NCBI GenBank assembly: GCA_009924725.1
Contig: RFRA01000011.1
Span: 1 to 13,184 of the forward strand
Source: Actinomycetota bacterium
GTDB taxonomy: Bacteria; Actinomycetota; Actinomycetes; Nanopelagicales; Nanopelagicaceae
Length of the DNA: 13,184 nt
Direction of reading: 5' to 3'
Position 1 is the first letter of the stretch. Each line of letters begins with the position of its first letter. The translations under genes and the position numbers were made by a program. Positions 1 through 6,772 of this stretch are shown piece after piece. Below the pieces are notes generated by a model. That model worked only from the letters and a program-made list of their open reading frames with translations, did not search any database and was not told where the DNA came from.

Positions 1-835
1 ACTCAAGGGTGGCAAATAGTGGTGCAATCTTGCTCTCTTCAATTGGCTGCCAAGCTAGATCCTTTAGTGAAAGTTCGATTGGTACATCATGAATAAGCTG
101 TGTTAGCTCTCGATTCTTTGCAATCGAGTCAACATTGGCGCGTAGTGATTCGCCGGCTTTGCCTGGAACTTGATCAGCTTTTTCCAGCAGATCTTTTAGC
201 GAACCGTATTCAATAATCCACTTGGCAGCAGTTTTCTCACCGACGCCTGGAACTGACGGCAAGTTATCGCTGGGATCTCCGCGAAGTGCGGCAAAATCGG
301 GATACTGCGCCGGCGTTAACAGGTATTTCTCTTCAACGGCAGCCGGCGTCATACGCGCCATTTCGCTCACGCCACGCTTTGGATAAAGCACAGTGGTTTT
401 GTCATTAACTAACTGAAAGCTGTCACGATCTCCGGTACAGATAGCTATCTCAAAACCATCAGCTTCGGCTTGCTTGGCGATGGTGGCGATAATGTCATCG
501 GCTTCAAAACCTTCGCGTTCGAATTGGGTTATGCCAAAAGACTCAACTAGTTCGTGCAGATAAGACATTTGAGAGCGGAACTCATCGGGGGTTTTTGCGC
601 GGTTAGCTTTATAGTCTGGAAATATTTCAGTGCGGAAAGTCTTACGAGATACATCGAAAGCAACTGCAATATGGGTTGGCTTTTCTTCCTTAAGCAACGA
701 AATCAACATGGTCGCAAATCCATAGATTGCGTTGGTGTGCTGGCCGCTTGCGGTAGTGAAGTTCTCAGCCGGTAGCGCGAAGAAAGCGCGATAGGCCATT
801 GAGTGGCCATCGATTAGCAAAAGGCGCTTGGTCAT
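1..835 (-). CDS. polA: DNA polymerase I, N-terminal part (5'-3' exonuclease domain); 3' end beyond window
   Basis: DNA polymerase I fills gaps and removes RNA primers or damaged strands during replication and repair. The visible part is the first 278 residues, read from the ATG at 833-835; the frame stays open to the left edge, so the polymerase domain lies outside. The fragment starts MTKRLLLIDGHSMAYRAFF and carries the acidic metal-binding residues of the FEN-like 5' nuclease: D9, D61 (in AVAFD), D113/D114 (in FEADD), D136/D138 (in CTGDRDS) and D187/D190 (in RGDPSDN). A helix-hairpin-helix segment follows at about 191-207 (LPSVPGVGEKTAAKW). The gene is divergent from the small thioesterase gene across only 38 bases. 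No convincing Shine-Dalgarno or -10 box was picked for it. It could in principle be a stand-alone exonuclease, but the start and motif pattern fit full-length PolA. Confidence 0.96.
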   Translation of the reverse strand, partial: MTKRLLLIDGHSMAYRAFFALPAENFTTASGQHTNAIYGFATMLISLLKEEKPTHIAVAFDVSRKTFRTEIFPDYKANRAKTPDEFRSQMSYLHELVESFGITQFEREGFEADDIIATIAKQAEADGFEIAICTGDRDSFQLVNDKTTVLYPKRGVSEMARMTPAAVEEKYLLTPAQYPDFAALRGDPSDNLPSVPGVGEKTAAKWIIEYGSLKDLLEKADQVPGKAGESLRANVDSIAKNRELTQLIHDVPIELSLKDLAWQPIEESKIAPLFATLE

Positions 836-859
836 GCGCTCATCTTAGGTTGATAGCGT

Positions 860-865
860 TAGACT
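860..865 (+). promoter_or_regulatory. Putative -10 box (TAGACT) for a leaderless thioesterase mRNA
   Basis: TAGACT matches the actinobacterial -10 pattern TANNNT and ends 8 bases before the ATG at 874. A transcript started at the usual distance would begin at or next to the start codon, which fits the lack of a Shine-Dalgarno sequence. No clear -35 hexamer was seen. The call rests on spacing and a short motif only. Confidence 0.4.
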
Positions 866-873
866 CACCGACT

Positions 874-1296
874 ATGACGCAGAACGAATCTTTCGATTAT
901 TTAGCAGCAATCCGCGCCCGTGGAAGCGGTGAACTCGATAGCAAAATGGGTATCGAAATCATCGAGGCTTCGCCACAACGATTAGTGGGAACAATGCCAG
1001 TCGTTGGTAATCGACAGCCAATGGGTTTATTACATGGTGGCGCCAATGTGGTTTTGGCAGAAAGTTTAGGTTCAGTCGGAACTCAACTTCATGCCGGTGC
1101 TGATCGTCGCATCGTTGGCGTTGATATCAACGCCACTCATCACAAGTCAGCAACTGAAGGAACCGTGACTGGAATTGCAACTGCAGTTTCATTGGGCAAA
1201 ACCATGTGCTGCTATGAAGTGGTAATTACAAATGAGGCAGGCGAACGCACTTGCACTGCGCGAATTACCTGTTTTATTTTAGCTAAGCGCGATTAG
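874..1296 (+). CDS. Hotdog-fold acyl-CoA thioesterase (PaaI / YdiI-EntH type)
   Basis: A predicted 140-residue cytoplasmic thioesterase that hydrolyses an acyl- or aroyl-CoA thioester; the substrate cannot be read from the sequence. The core motif GLLHGGANVVLAESLGS (residues 51-67) closely resembles the active-site region of E. coli YdiI (MenI) and EntH, with H54 and the likely catalytic glutamate E63. The length is normal for a single hotdog domain. I chose the ATG at 874 rather than an in-frame ATG at 799. The extra 25 residues would overlap the divergent polA start and do not resemble the family, and a -10-like box sits just upstream of 874. It is the only plus-strand gene here and converges on livF with no spacer. 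It could act in menaquinone synthesis (DHNA-CoA hydrolysis) or general CoA housekeeping; neither is shown. Confidence 0.85.
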   Translation: MTQNESFDYLAAIRARGSGELDSKMGIEIIEASPQRLVGTMPVVGNRQPMGLLHGGANVVLAESLGSVGTQLHAGADRRIVGVDINATHHKSATEGTVTGIATAVSLGKTMCCYEVVITNEAGERTCTARITCFILAKRD

Positions 1297-2016
1297 TTAA
1301 TGAGCGCCAGTACCGAGGTATGCCTCGCGTACTGCTGGATCATCAAGTAGATCTGAAGCTTTAGCTTCCTTAACAATATTTCCAGTTTCTAAAATATAAG
1401 CACGGTGTGCTCGTTGCAACGCTTGCTGTGCATTTTGCTCAACTAGCAAGATGGTTACACCAGTCTTATTAATCTCAGTAATGATACGGAAGATATTTGC
1501 AATCATCTGTGGCGCCAGACCCATTGAAGGCTCATCAAGTAGCAATACCTTTGGACGAGTCATAAGTGCGCGGCCAATAGCAAGCATCTGCTGCTCACCA
1601 CCTGAAAGAGTTCCGCCAGCTTGGCTAACGCGCTCTTTCAAACGTGGGAATAAGTGATAAACCTTTTCGAGATCTTCTTGCATTTCTGCTTTGCGATTCT
1701 TGCGGTGGAATTTACCCATCTCAAGATTTTCCAGCACTGTCATGCCTGGAAAAATTCCGCGACCTTCTGGAGCTTGTGAAATACCAAGGTCTACGCGCTC
1801 GTGCGCTGGCACCTTAGAAATATCTTTGCCATCAAAGATGATCTGGCCCGATGTAACTGGGCGCAGTCCCGAGATGGTCTTGAGCATCGTGGTTTTACCG
1901 GCGCCGTTAGCACCGATCAAAGTTACGATTTCGCCTTCATTTACGACAACTGAAACACCTTTAATTGCTTCAATCTTGCCGTAGTGAACGTGCAGATCTT
2001 TAATTTCAAGACGCAT
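1297..2016 (-). CDS. livF: Branched-chain amino acid-type ABC importer, ATP-binding subunit LivF
   Basis: One of two cytoplasmic ATPases that power the Liv-type importer. The 239-residue protein has the full ABC cassette: Walker A GANGAGKT (35-42), signature LSGGEQQ (about residues 137-143), Walker B VLLLDEPSMGL, and the LVEQN segment that replaces the usual H-loop histidine, as is common in LivF. The length and the short form of the cassette separate it from LivG. Its ATG at 2014-2016 lies inside the end of livG (11-base overlap), and AGGAG at 2026-2030 sits 9 bases upstream, inside livG. It is the last gene of the operon. Its TAA at 1297-1299 directly abuts the TAG of the convergent thioesterase gene, with no terminator hairpin between them. 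The actual substrate (leucine/isoleucine/valine, urea or amides) cannot be told from this subunit. Confidence 0.95.
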   Translation of the reverse strand: MRLEIKDLHVHYGKIEAIKGVSVVVNEGEIVTLIGANGAGKTTMLKTISGLRPVTSGQIIFDGKDISKVPAHERVDLGISQAPEGRGIFPGMTVLENLEMGKFHRKNRKAEMQEDLEKVYHLFPRLKERVSQAGGTLSGGEQQMLAIGRALMTRPKVLLLDEPSMGLAPQMIANIFRIITEINKTGVTILLVEQNAQQALQRAHRAYILETGNIVKEAKASDLLDDPAVREAYLGTGAH

Positions 2017-2791
2017 CTGCTGGTACTCCTAAATACGCTTCGATAACACGTGGATCGTTTTGCACAACAGATGGAATATCGTCGGCAATCTTGGTTCCAA
2101 AATCTAGAACAACAACGCGATCAGAGATTCCCATGATCAGCGACATGTCGTGCTCGATAAGTAGAACTGTGTAGCCCGCATCGCGAACTTTCTTAATCGT
2201 TGCTGCTAGTTCTACTTTTTCAGCTGGGTTGAAACCCGCAGCTGGTTCATCAAGCAGGACTAACTTTGGTGAGGTACCGAGCGCGCGAGCGATCTCTAAA
2301 CGACGTTGAACACCATATGGCAAGTTCTTAGCCAAGCGATCTGAGTACTCATCGATTCCGATAAATCGCAAAATTTCCATAGCGCGTTCGCGGTTCTCTG
2401 CTTCTTCACGACGAGCACGAGGTAAACCGAATAACGCTCCGACTAAACCGCTCTTCTTATGAACATCAGTTGCCGTGATTACATTTTCAAGAGCAGTCAT
2501 ATCGCCCCAGAGGCGAATATTCTGGAAAGTGCGCGCAACGCCAAGTGCGGTTACTTGATATCGCTTTTGGTTACCCAGTGAAATGCCATCGAAGTTAACG
2601 ATGCCGCTAGTCTGCTTGTAAACACCAGTGATCACATTAAAGACCGTTGTTTTGCCGGCGCCGTTAGGCCCGATAAGTGCCAAGATCTCGCCCTCTTTAA
2701 CTTCAAGGTTTACGCCATTTAGCGCAGTTACGCCGCCGAACTTCATGGTGACGTTATCGAGCTTTAATAAAGTCTTTCCAATTTTAGCCAT
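2006..2791 (-). CDS. livG: Branched-chain amino acid-type ABC importer, ATP-binding subunit LivG
   Basis: The second ATPase of the importer, 261 residues. Walker A is GPNGAGKT (41-48). The signature region reads LPYGVQRRLEIARAL, the variant expected for LivG rather than LSGGQ. Walker B is LVLLDEPAAGFNP, followed by the H-loop IEHDMSLIM. The extended middle region (roughly 95-125) containing FQNIRLWGDMTALENV is typical of LivG. Its ATG shares one base with the TAA of livM (TAATG at 2789-2793), a standard translational coupling arrangement. A purine-rich GAAAGGGG lies upstream inside livM. It overlaps livF at its 3' end. LivG and LivF are expected to form a heterodimer under the LivH/LivM membrane pair. 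Confidence 0.95.
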   Translation of the reverse strand: MAKIGKTLLKLDNVTMKFGGVTALNGVNLEVKEGEILALIGPNGAGKTTVFNVITGVYKQTSGIVNFDGISLGNQKRYQVTALGVARTFQNIRLWGDMTALENVITATDVHKKSGLVGALFGLPRARREEAENRERAMEILRFIGIDEYSDRLAKNLPYGVQRRLEIARALGTSPKLVLLDEPAAGFNPAEKVELAATIKKVRDAGYTVLLIEHDMSLIMGISDRVVVLDFGTKIADDIPSVVQNDPRVIEAYLGVPADAS

Positions 2792-3828
2792 TATGCGTTA
2801 GCCCCTTTCTTAACGATCGCTTTCTCGCGTTTCTTACGGGGCAAGAGACCATCTGGGCGGAAGTTCATCACGATAACTAGAACTAAGCCGAATACCAAAA
2901 GTCGCGCATCTGAAATGAAGCGGATTCGATCAGGCAAGTAACCAAGAATTGTGGCACCAATGATTACGCCCCAAATGTTTCCGATTCCGCCGAATACCAC
3001 GCATGCCAGAATCAAAATAGATACGTTGAGAGTGAACATTTCAGGTGCGATATACAGGTTCTTTGATGCATAAAGAACACCTGCTGCGCCACCAACGGCT
3101 GCACCTAAGGTGAAAGACCAAATCTTGTATTTCAAAGTATGCACACCCATAAGTTCGGCAGCATCTTCATCTTGACGAATAGCTTCCCAAGCACGACCAG
3201 GACGACGAACTGTCAGGCGACGAATCATCCAAATCGTTAACAAGATCATCGCCATAACAACCCAGAAGAAAAGTCGCTGATTTTCTAACTCAAACTTAAG
3301 CGGACCAAAATGTGGTGGCATCGGAATATTTGCGATTCCGTTAGGACCCTTTGACCAAGTTGAATTAAGTACAACTAGACGAACAATTTCACCAAAACCA
3401 AGAGTTACGATTGCAAGATAGTCACCGCGCAACCGAAGCGTTGGGATACCGAGCAAGACTCCTGCGATCATCGCAAAAGCTATACCGATTGGCATGATTT
3501 CCCAGGTGTTTAACTTCGTAGTTGTTCCCAAAATCGCCATTGTGTAAGCGCCGATTGCAAAGAAAGCTACATAGCCAAGATCGAGCATGCCGGACTTGCC
3601 CACCACAATGTTTAAGCCCAGCGACATAAGCACGAACATGCCCACTGGATAGACCAGAACCGCATCAAAAGATGCAATTGGCGTAGCCAAGAAACTGCCA
3701 CCCATAAATGGCAACAGACCTACTAAAAGAATAGAGATGAGAACAATTGCTACTCGCATTGGGCGACCAGCGTTCTCCCAAATAGAGGCGCCGAAGTCAC
3801 GTAGATTCCAGTAATTACGGATTTTCAT
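2791..3828 (-). CDS. livM: Branched-chain amino acid-type ABC importer, permease LivM
   Basis: Integral membrane subunit of 345 residues, one half of the translocation pore. Many hydrophobic segments are visible, beginning with VAIVLISILLVGLLPFMGG (about 27-45). The hallmark LivM stretch GKSGMLDLGYVAFFAIGAY follows the second or third segment. The cytoplasmic EAA loop that docks the ATPases reads GRAWEAIRQDEDAAELMGV. The C-terminus is strongly basic (RKKREKAIVKKG), which favours a cytoplasmic tail. The length is within the LivM range and longer than LivH, as expected. It starts 2 bases after the livH stop (gap 3829-3830) and overlaps livG by one base. No broken or missing key element was seen. 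Confidence 0.95.
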   Translation of the reverse strand: MKIRNYWNLRDFGASIWENAGRPMRVAIVLISILLVGLLPFMGGSFLATPIASFDAVLVYPVGMFVLMSLGLNIVVGKSGMLDLGYVAFFAIGAYTMAILGTTTKLNTWEIMPIGIAFAMIAGVLLGIPTLRLRGDYLAIVTLGFGEIVRLVVLNSTWSKGPNGIANIPMPPHFGPLKFELENQRLFFWVVMAMILLTIWMIRRLTVRRPGRAWEAIRQDEDAAELMGVHTLKYKIWSFTLGAAVGGAAGVLYASKNLYIAPEMFTLNVSILILACVVFGGIGNIWGVIIGATILGYLPDRIRFISDARLLVFGLVLVIVMNFRPDGLLPRKKREKAIVKKGANA

Positions 3829-3830
3829 AA

Positions 3831-4781
3831 TTATGCCCTCGTTGTCTGAACGGCTTCGCCAAACAAACCATTTGGCTTAAAGAGAAGTACTAACACCAGC
3901 ACGATAAAGACGGTAACTGCTTTCCATTGGGTACCAAGGACGGCCGAGGCGTAAACCTCGAGCAGACCGAGGAATAGACCGCCGAAAAACGCACCTCGAA
4001 TATTTCCAATTCCACCAAGTACCGCTGCGGTAAAGGCTGCCATACCCATAGTGAAACCAATATTGAATTTCGTGTATTCAAACACGGTTATATAGAAGAA
4101 GCCAGCTGCACCAGTCGCTAAACCACCAACTAAGAACGTGGTTGTAATAACTCGATTTAAATTAACACCCATCAATTTAGCGGCATCTTCATTCATTGAA
4201 ACTGCACGAATTGCTTTACCCATTCGAGAAAGTTTTACGAAACGCTCTAGCAAGAAGTAGATCAAAGCTGCTGCAAAAATAGTAACTACGGTATCGAGGC
4301 GAATATTTGCGCCCCACACTTCAGTCAAAATGATCTTCTCGAGCACTCGTGGTGAACCCACAGGGCGAGAATCAGTTAGCAAACGCATTAGTTCAGAAAG
4401 CACAATTGAAATACCAATTGCGGAAATCAAAGTTGCTAAACGGTTAGTACCTTTCGCGCGTAAGCGGCGGTAGGCAACATATTCAACAAAGATTGCAGTT
4501 ACTCCGGCAACTGCCATAGACATCAAGAGCTGACTAATTAGAACTAGCGCTAATTTTCCGCCAGTCGCAGGGGCTGATGTTTGGGTGTAACCAAAAATAT
4601 CTCGAGAGGTGACAATAGTTCCGAAAGTTCCCCACATAAAGATTTCGGAGTTTGCAAAGTTAATCATGCGAAGTACGCCGTAAACCATGGTGTAGCCAAG
4701 GGAGACCAAAACGTAGATGAAGCCCAGGGCAACTCCCGCAATGGTCAAAGACCAGAACTGGTCGATCAATACTGAAAACAT
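3831..4781 (-). CDS. livH: Branched-chain amino acid-type ABC importer, permease LivH
   Basis: The other pore-forming membrane subunit, 316 residues, with about eight hydrophobic segments spread over its length. The N-terminal GVALGFIYVLVSLGYTMVYG and the following LRMINFANSEIFMWG are typical of LivH. The EAA coupling loop is GKAIRAVSMNEDAAKLMGV. The C-terminal GGIGNIRGAFFGGLFLGL and LLFKPNGLFGE are also family hallmarks. The ATG at 4779-4781 is supported by AGGAG at 4786-4790, five bases upreading (4782-4785 plus the box edge). It is the first gene after the hairpin that separates it from livK, so its expression may be lower than that of livK. livM follows after 2 bases. Confidence 0.95.
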   Translation of the reverse strand: MFSVLIDQFWSLTIAGVALGFIYVLVSLGYTMVYGVLRMINFANSEIFMWGTFGTIVTSRDIFGYTQTSAPATGGKLALVLISQLLMSMAVAGVTAIFVEYVAYRRLRAKGTNRLATLISAIGISIVLSELMRLLTDSRPVGSPRVLEKIILTEVWGANIRLDTVVTIFAAALIYFLLERFVKLSRMGKAIRAVSMNEDAAKLMGVNLNRVITTTFLVGGLATGAAGFFYITVFEYTKFNIGFTMGMAAFTAAVLGGIGNIRGAFFGGLFLGLLEVYASAVLGTQWKAVTVFIVLVLVLLFKPNGLFGEAVQTTRA

Positions 4782-4785
4782 TGTT

Positions 4786-4790
4786 CTCCT
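4786..4790 (-). promoter_or_regulatory. Shine-Dalgarno site of livH
   Basis: AGGAG on the minus strand, 4 bases before the livH ATG. It supports the chosen start and shows that livH has its own ribosome entry after the livK-livH hairpin. Confidence 0.7.
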
Positions 4791-4825
4791 CTTACCAGCG
4801 AAACCGCGTTGGGCAAAGATAGTCG

Positions 4826-4880
4826 AAAAATCAAAGAAATGGGTGCTCTGCCCCTCTTTCGAGAGTCAGAGCACCCATTT
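4826..4880 (-). terminator. Intrinsic terminator or attenuator between livK and livH
   Basis: On the minus strand, a perfect 14-bp stem (AAATGGGTGCTCTG at 4880-4867 with its complement at 4850-4837) encloses a 16-base loop. The loop itself can fold into a 4-bp stem, CTCT/AGAG, capped by CGAA. A T-rich tract follows, ending in TTTTT at 4830-4826. It lies 19 bases after the livK stop and 45 bases before the livH start. This is the form of a Rho-independent terminator. Because the rest of the importer lies downstream with no strong promoter in view, partial termination is likely: much livK mRNA, less livHMGF. A weak -10-like TATCTT at 4821-4816 could restart transcription, but I would not rely on it. 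Confidence 0.85.
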
Positions 4881-4899
4881 AACTAGAAGGCTTTGTTAA

Positions 4900-6054
4900 T
4901 TACTTAACGATACCTGTATTTACTAGCACGCCATTCTTTGTGGTGAAACCAGCAAAGAGTCCGTATGAAATGTCGCCATTTGCAGAGAACTTGATGGTGT
5001 TACCAGTGATGCTCTTGCCGTTATAGGCCTTAACCCAAGCAAGCATCTTTGCACGTGTGGTGTTGCCCTTGGCAATTCCCTGAAGAAGGATGTTTGCTGC
5101 ATCAAGTGACTCAACTGAGTAAACGCCTGATGAAACGCCCATCTTTGCCTTGTAGTCCTTCTCAAGTGCTTCGCTTACTCCAGCAAGTCCGCCTACACCA
5201 GTAACGCGTGAACCTTCAGCAGATGCGCCCGCAAGCTTTGGGAACTCCTGGTTGAAGACTCCGTCGCCGCCAGCGAAGATCGCCTTTGAACCTGAGTCAC
5301 GTAGTTGCTTGATGAATACAGCTGCTTGGCTGTAGTAACCGGTGTAGATAACTACATCAGCCTTTGAAGTTGCAATCTTTGCAATTGTTGGTGAGAAGTC
5401 AGTTGTTGTATTTGGTACTGAGTCAGTTCCTACAACAGTTGCTCCTGCAATCTTCTTGAGACCACCTGTTACGTAACCTGCTAGAGGTACAGCGTATGAA
5501 GATTGGTCATCAAAGATGAATACCTTTGGATTAGTGATGCCAGCTGTTGCGTACTTAGCTAGAGCTGGACCTTGTAGATCGTCTTTACCAACAACACGGT
5601 GGAAAACTGGTCCGCCGAAGTCAGGTGAAGCTGAATCTGTTAGTGATACGCGAGTTGCTGATGGAGAAATTAGTACTAGTCCGCCAGCCTTGTAGAAAGG
5701 TAGTGATGCGATTGTTGCGCCTGAGTATGCAGGTCCAACTACACCAAGAATGTTCTTGTTCTTTCCAATTCCTGGAGCAACTGTTCCAGCTACTGCTGGG
5801 TCGCCTTGATCGTCAATTGAAACTAGCTTTACGTTGTATGTAGCTTTGTTCTTTGCATTGAAAAGCTTGATTGCATACTTAACTGCATTCTGCTCGTCAG
5901 TACCAGTTGATGCTTCGCCACCAGATAGTGGACCCTGGTATGCAATGTAAACAGTCTTTGGTGCTGCGTTTGCTGATGTCTGTGCTGCTGCAACTCCGAA
6001 TACGAGTGCTGCTGCTGAAACAACGGCAAGTGAACGCTGGATCTTCTTGTTCAT
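4900..6054 (-). CDS. livK: Branched-chain amino acid/amide-type substrate-binding protein LivK
   Basis: Extracytoplasmic solute receptor of the importer, 384 residues. It has a clear Sec signal peptide: basic MNKKIQR, hydrophobic core LAVVSAAALVFGVAAA (9-24) and a likely signal peptidase I site after ANA (residues 28-30). The mature part has the type 1 periplasmic-binding fold seen in LivK/AmiC proteins: VYIAYQGPLSGGEASTG near the N-terminus, LGVVGPAYSGATIASLPFY, then LVLISPSATRVSLTD, and ADVVIYTGYYSQAAVFIKQL in the second lobe. There is no lipobox cysteine and no cysteine anywhere in the protein, which is unusual for a Gram-positive binding protein. The ATG at 6054 is preceded by AGGAAAGG (6068-6061) at 6 bases. 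It is first in the transporter unit and followed by a strong hairpin. Substrate could be branched-chain amino acids, urea or short amides. Confidence 0.94.
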   Translation of the reverse strand: MNKKIQRSLAVVSAAALVFGVAAAQTSANAAPKTVYIAYQGPLSGGEASTGTDEQNAVKYAIKLFNAKNKATYNVKLVSIDDQGDPAVAGTVAPGIGKNKNILGVVGPAYSGATIASLPFYKAGGLVLISPSATRVSLTDSASPDFGGPVFHRVVGKDDLQGPALAKYATAGITNPKVFIFDDQSSYAVPLAGYVTGGLKKIAGATVVGTDSVPNTTTDFSPTIAKIATSKADVVIYTGYYSQAAVFIKQLRDSGSKAIFAGGDGVFNQEFPKLAGASAEGSRVTGVGGLAGVSEALEKDYKAKMGVSSGVYSVESLDAANILLQGIAKGNTTRAKMLAWVKAYNGKSITGNTIKFSANGDISYGLFAGFTTKNGVLVNTGIVK

Positions 6055-6060
6055 TTATTG

Positions 6061-6068
6061 CCTTTCCT
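6061..6068 (-). promoter_or_regulatory. Shine-Dalgarno site of livK
   Basis: AGGAAAGG on the minus strand ends 6 bases before the livK ATG. It is one of the stronger ribosome sites here, in line with the high expression expected of a binding protein. Confidence 0.65.
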
Positions 6069-6075
6069 GTTCTTG

Positions 6076-6087
6076 TGTCCCGGGACA
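6076..6087. promoter_or_regulatory. 12-bp perfect palindrome in the livK leader (possible operator)
   Basis: TGTCCCGGGACA is a perfect inverted repeat with no spacer. It lies in the 105-base gap between the response regulator stop and livK, 22 bases upstream of the livK ATG and just upstream of its ribosome site. With no loop it would make a poor RNA hairpin, so a dimeric DNA-binding protein is the more natural reader. No matching regulator is in the window. The remainder of the gap (6088-6159) holds no promoter I could call with confidence. Confidence 0.35.
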
Positions 6088-6159
6088 GGGAGGGATTGAG
6101 CGTAACGGCAAGGGGAATCTCGCGCCCGACATACCGGCTAATTGCGAAGCGCTTGCACC

Positions 6160-6771
6160 TTACTTATCAGGGACAGCAGATGGCGAAATTACCGCCTCAG
6201 CAACCTCTTTCATGGTGATTCGACGATCCATTGCTGCTCGTTGAATCCAAGAAAATGCTTCGGGTTCGGTCAGATTTAACGCCTTCATTAAAATGCCTTT
6301 TGCGCGGTCAATAACTTTGCGAGTCTCTAGTCGATCATGCAGATCTGCAACTTCAGCTGCCAGTGAACGCATTTGAGTATGGCGACTGATTGCAATTTCA
6401 ATTGCCGGAACTAAATCAGAGATCGTAAATGGTTTAACCACATATGCCATGACGCCAGCATCGCGCGCGCGATCAACTAATTCACGTTGACTAAAAGCAG
6501 TTAACATCAAGACTGGAGCGATTGAAATAATTTTTTCTGCTGCCGAAATTCCATCGAGAACAGGCATCTGCACATCAAGAATTGCTAGATCTGGTTTGTG
6601 TTTAGTTGCTAACGAAATTGCTTCTTCGCCGTTTGTTGCTTGGGCAATAACTTCGTAACCAGCTTCGGTTAGCATTTCGACTAAATCCATGCGGATCAAA
6701 GTTTCATCTTCGGCAACCAAGATGCGAGTGGCAGGTGAAGTAGAGCTATTGCTACCACCTTGTGAAGTCAT
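6160..6771 (-). CDS. pdtaR: ANTAR-domain response regulator (PdtaR-like RNA-binding antiterminator)
   Basis: A 203-residue two-domain regulator. Residues 16-130 form a CheY-like receiver with acidic pocket E21/D22, phosphoacceptor D66 (in LAILDVQMP), T91 (in LMLTAF) and K113 (in YVVKPF), so all residues for phosphorylation are present. Residues about 135-195 form an ANTAR domain (RKVIDRAKGILMKALN, then the aromatic-rich EAFSWIQRAAMDRR). ANTAR domains bind tandem hexaloop hairpins in nascent RNA and prevent termination. The arrangement matches mycobacterial PdtaR (Rv1626). The first 15 residues are a Ser/Gly-rich leader. The ATG at 6771 lies one base after the 3' end of tRNA-Leu; the only SD-like GAGG (6778-6775) is inside the tRNA acceptor stem and too close. 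No cognate histidine kinase is in the window. Confidence 0.92.
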   Translation of the reverse strand: MTSQGGSNSSTSPATRILVAEDETLIRMDLVEMLTEAGYEVIAQATNGEEAISLATKHKPDLAILDVQMPVLDGISAAEKIISIAPVLMLTAFSQRELVDRARDAGVMAYVVKPFTISDLVPAIEIAISRHTQMRSLAAEVADLHDRLETRKVIDRAKGILMKALNLTEPEAFSWIQRAAMDRRITMKEVAEAVISPSAVPDK

Positions 6772-6772
6772 G

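Noticed and set aside
799..873. Longer N-terminus of the thioesterase from an ATG at 799
   Set aside because: It would overlap the polA start on the other strand and add 25 residues with no family resemblance; the -10-like box before 874 supports the shorter form.
6145..6159. AAGCGCTT inverted repeat just after the response regulator stop as a terminator
   Set aside because: It has only a short self-complementary core, no loop and no following T run.
4881..6160. ANTAR target (two consecutive hexaloop hairpins) near livK or livH
   Set aside because: I looked at the livK leader and the livK-livH gap and found no pair of short hairpins with A1/G4 hexaloops; the strong hairpin there has a CGAA tetraloop.
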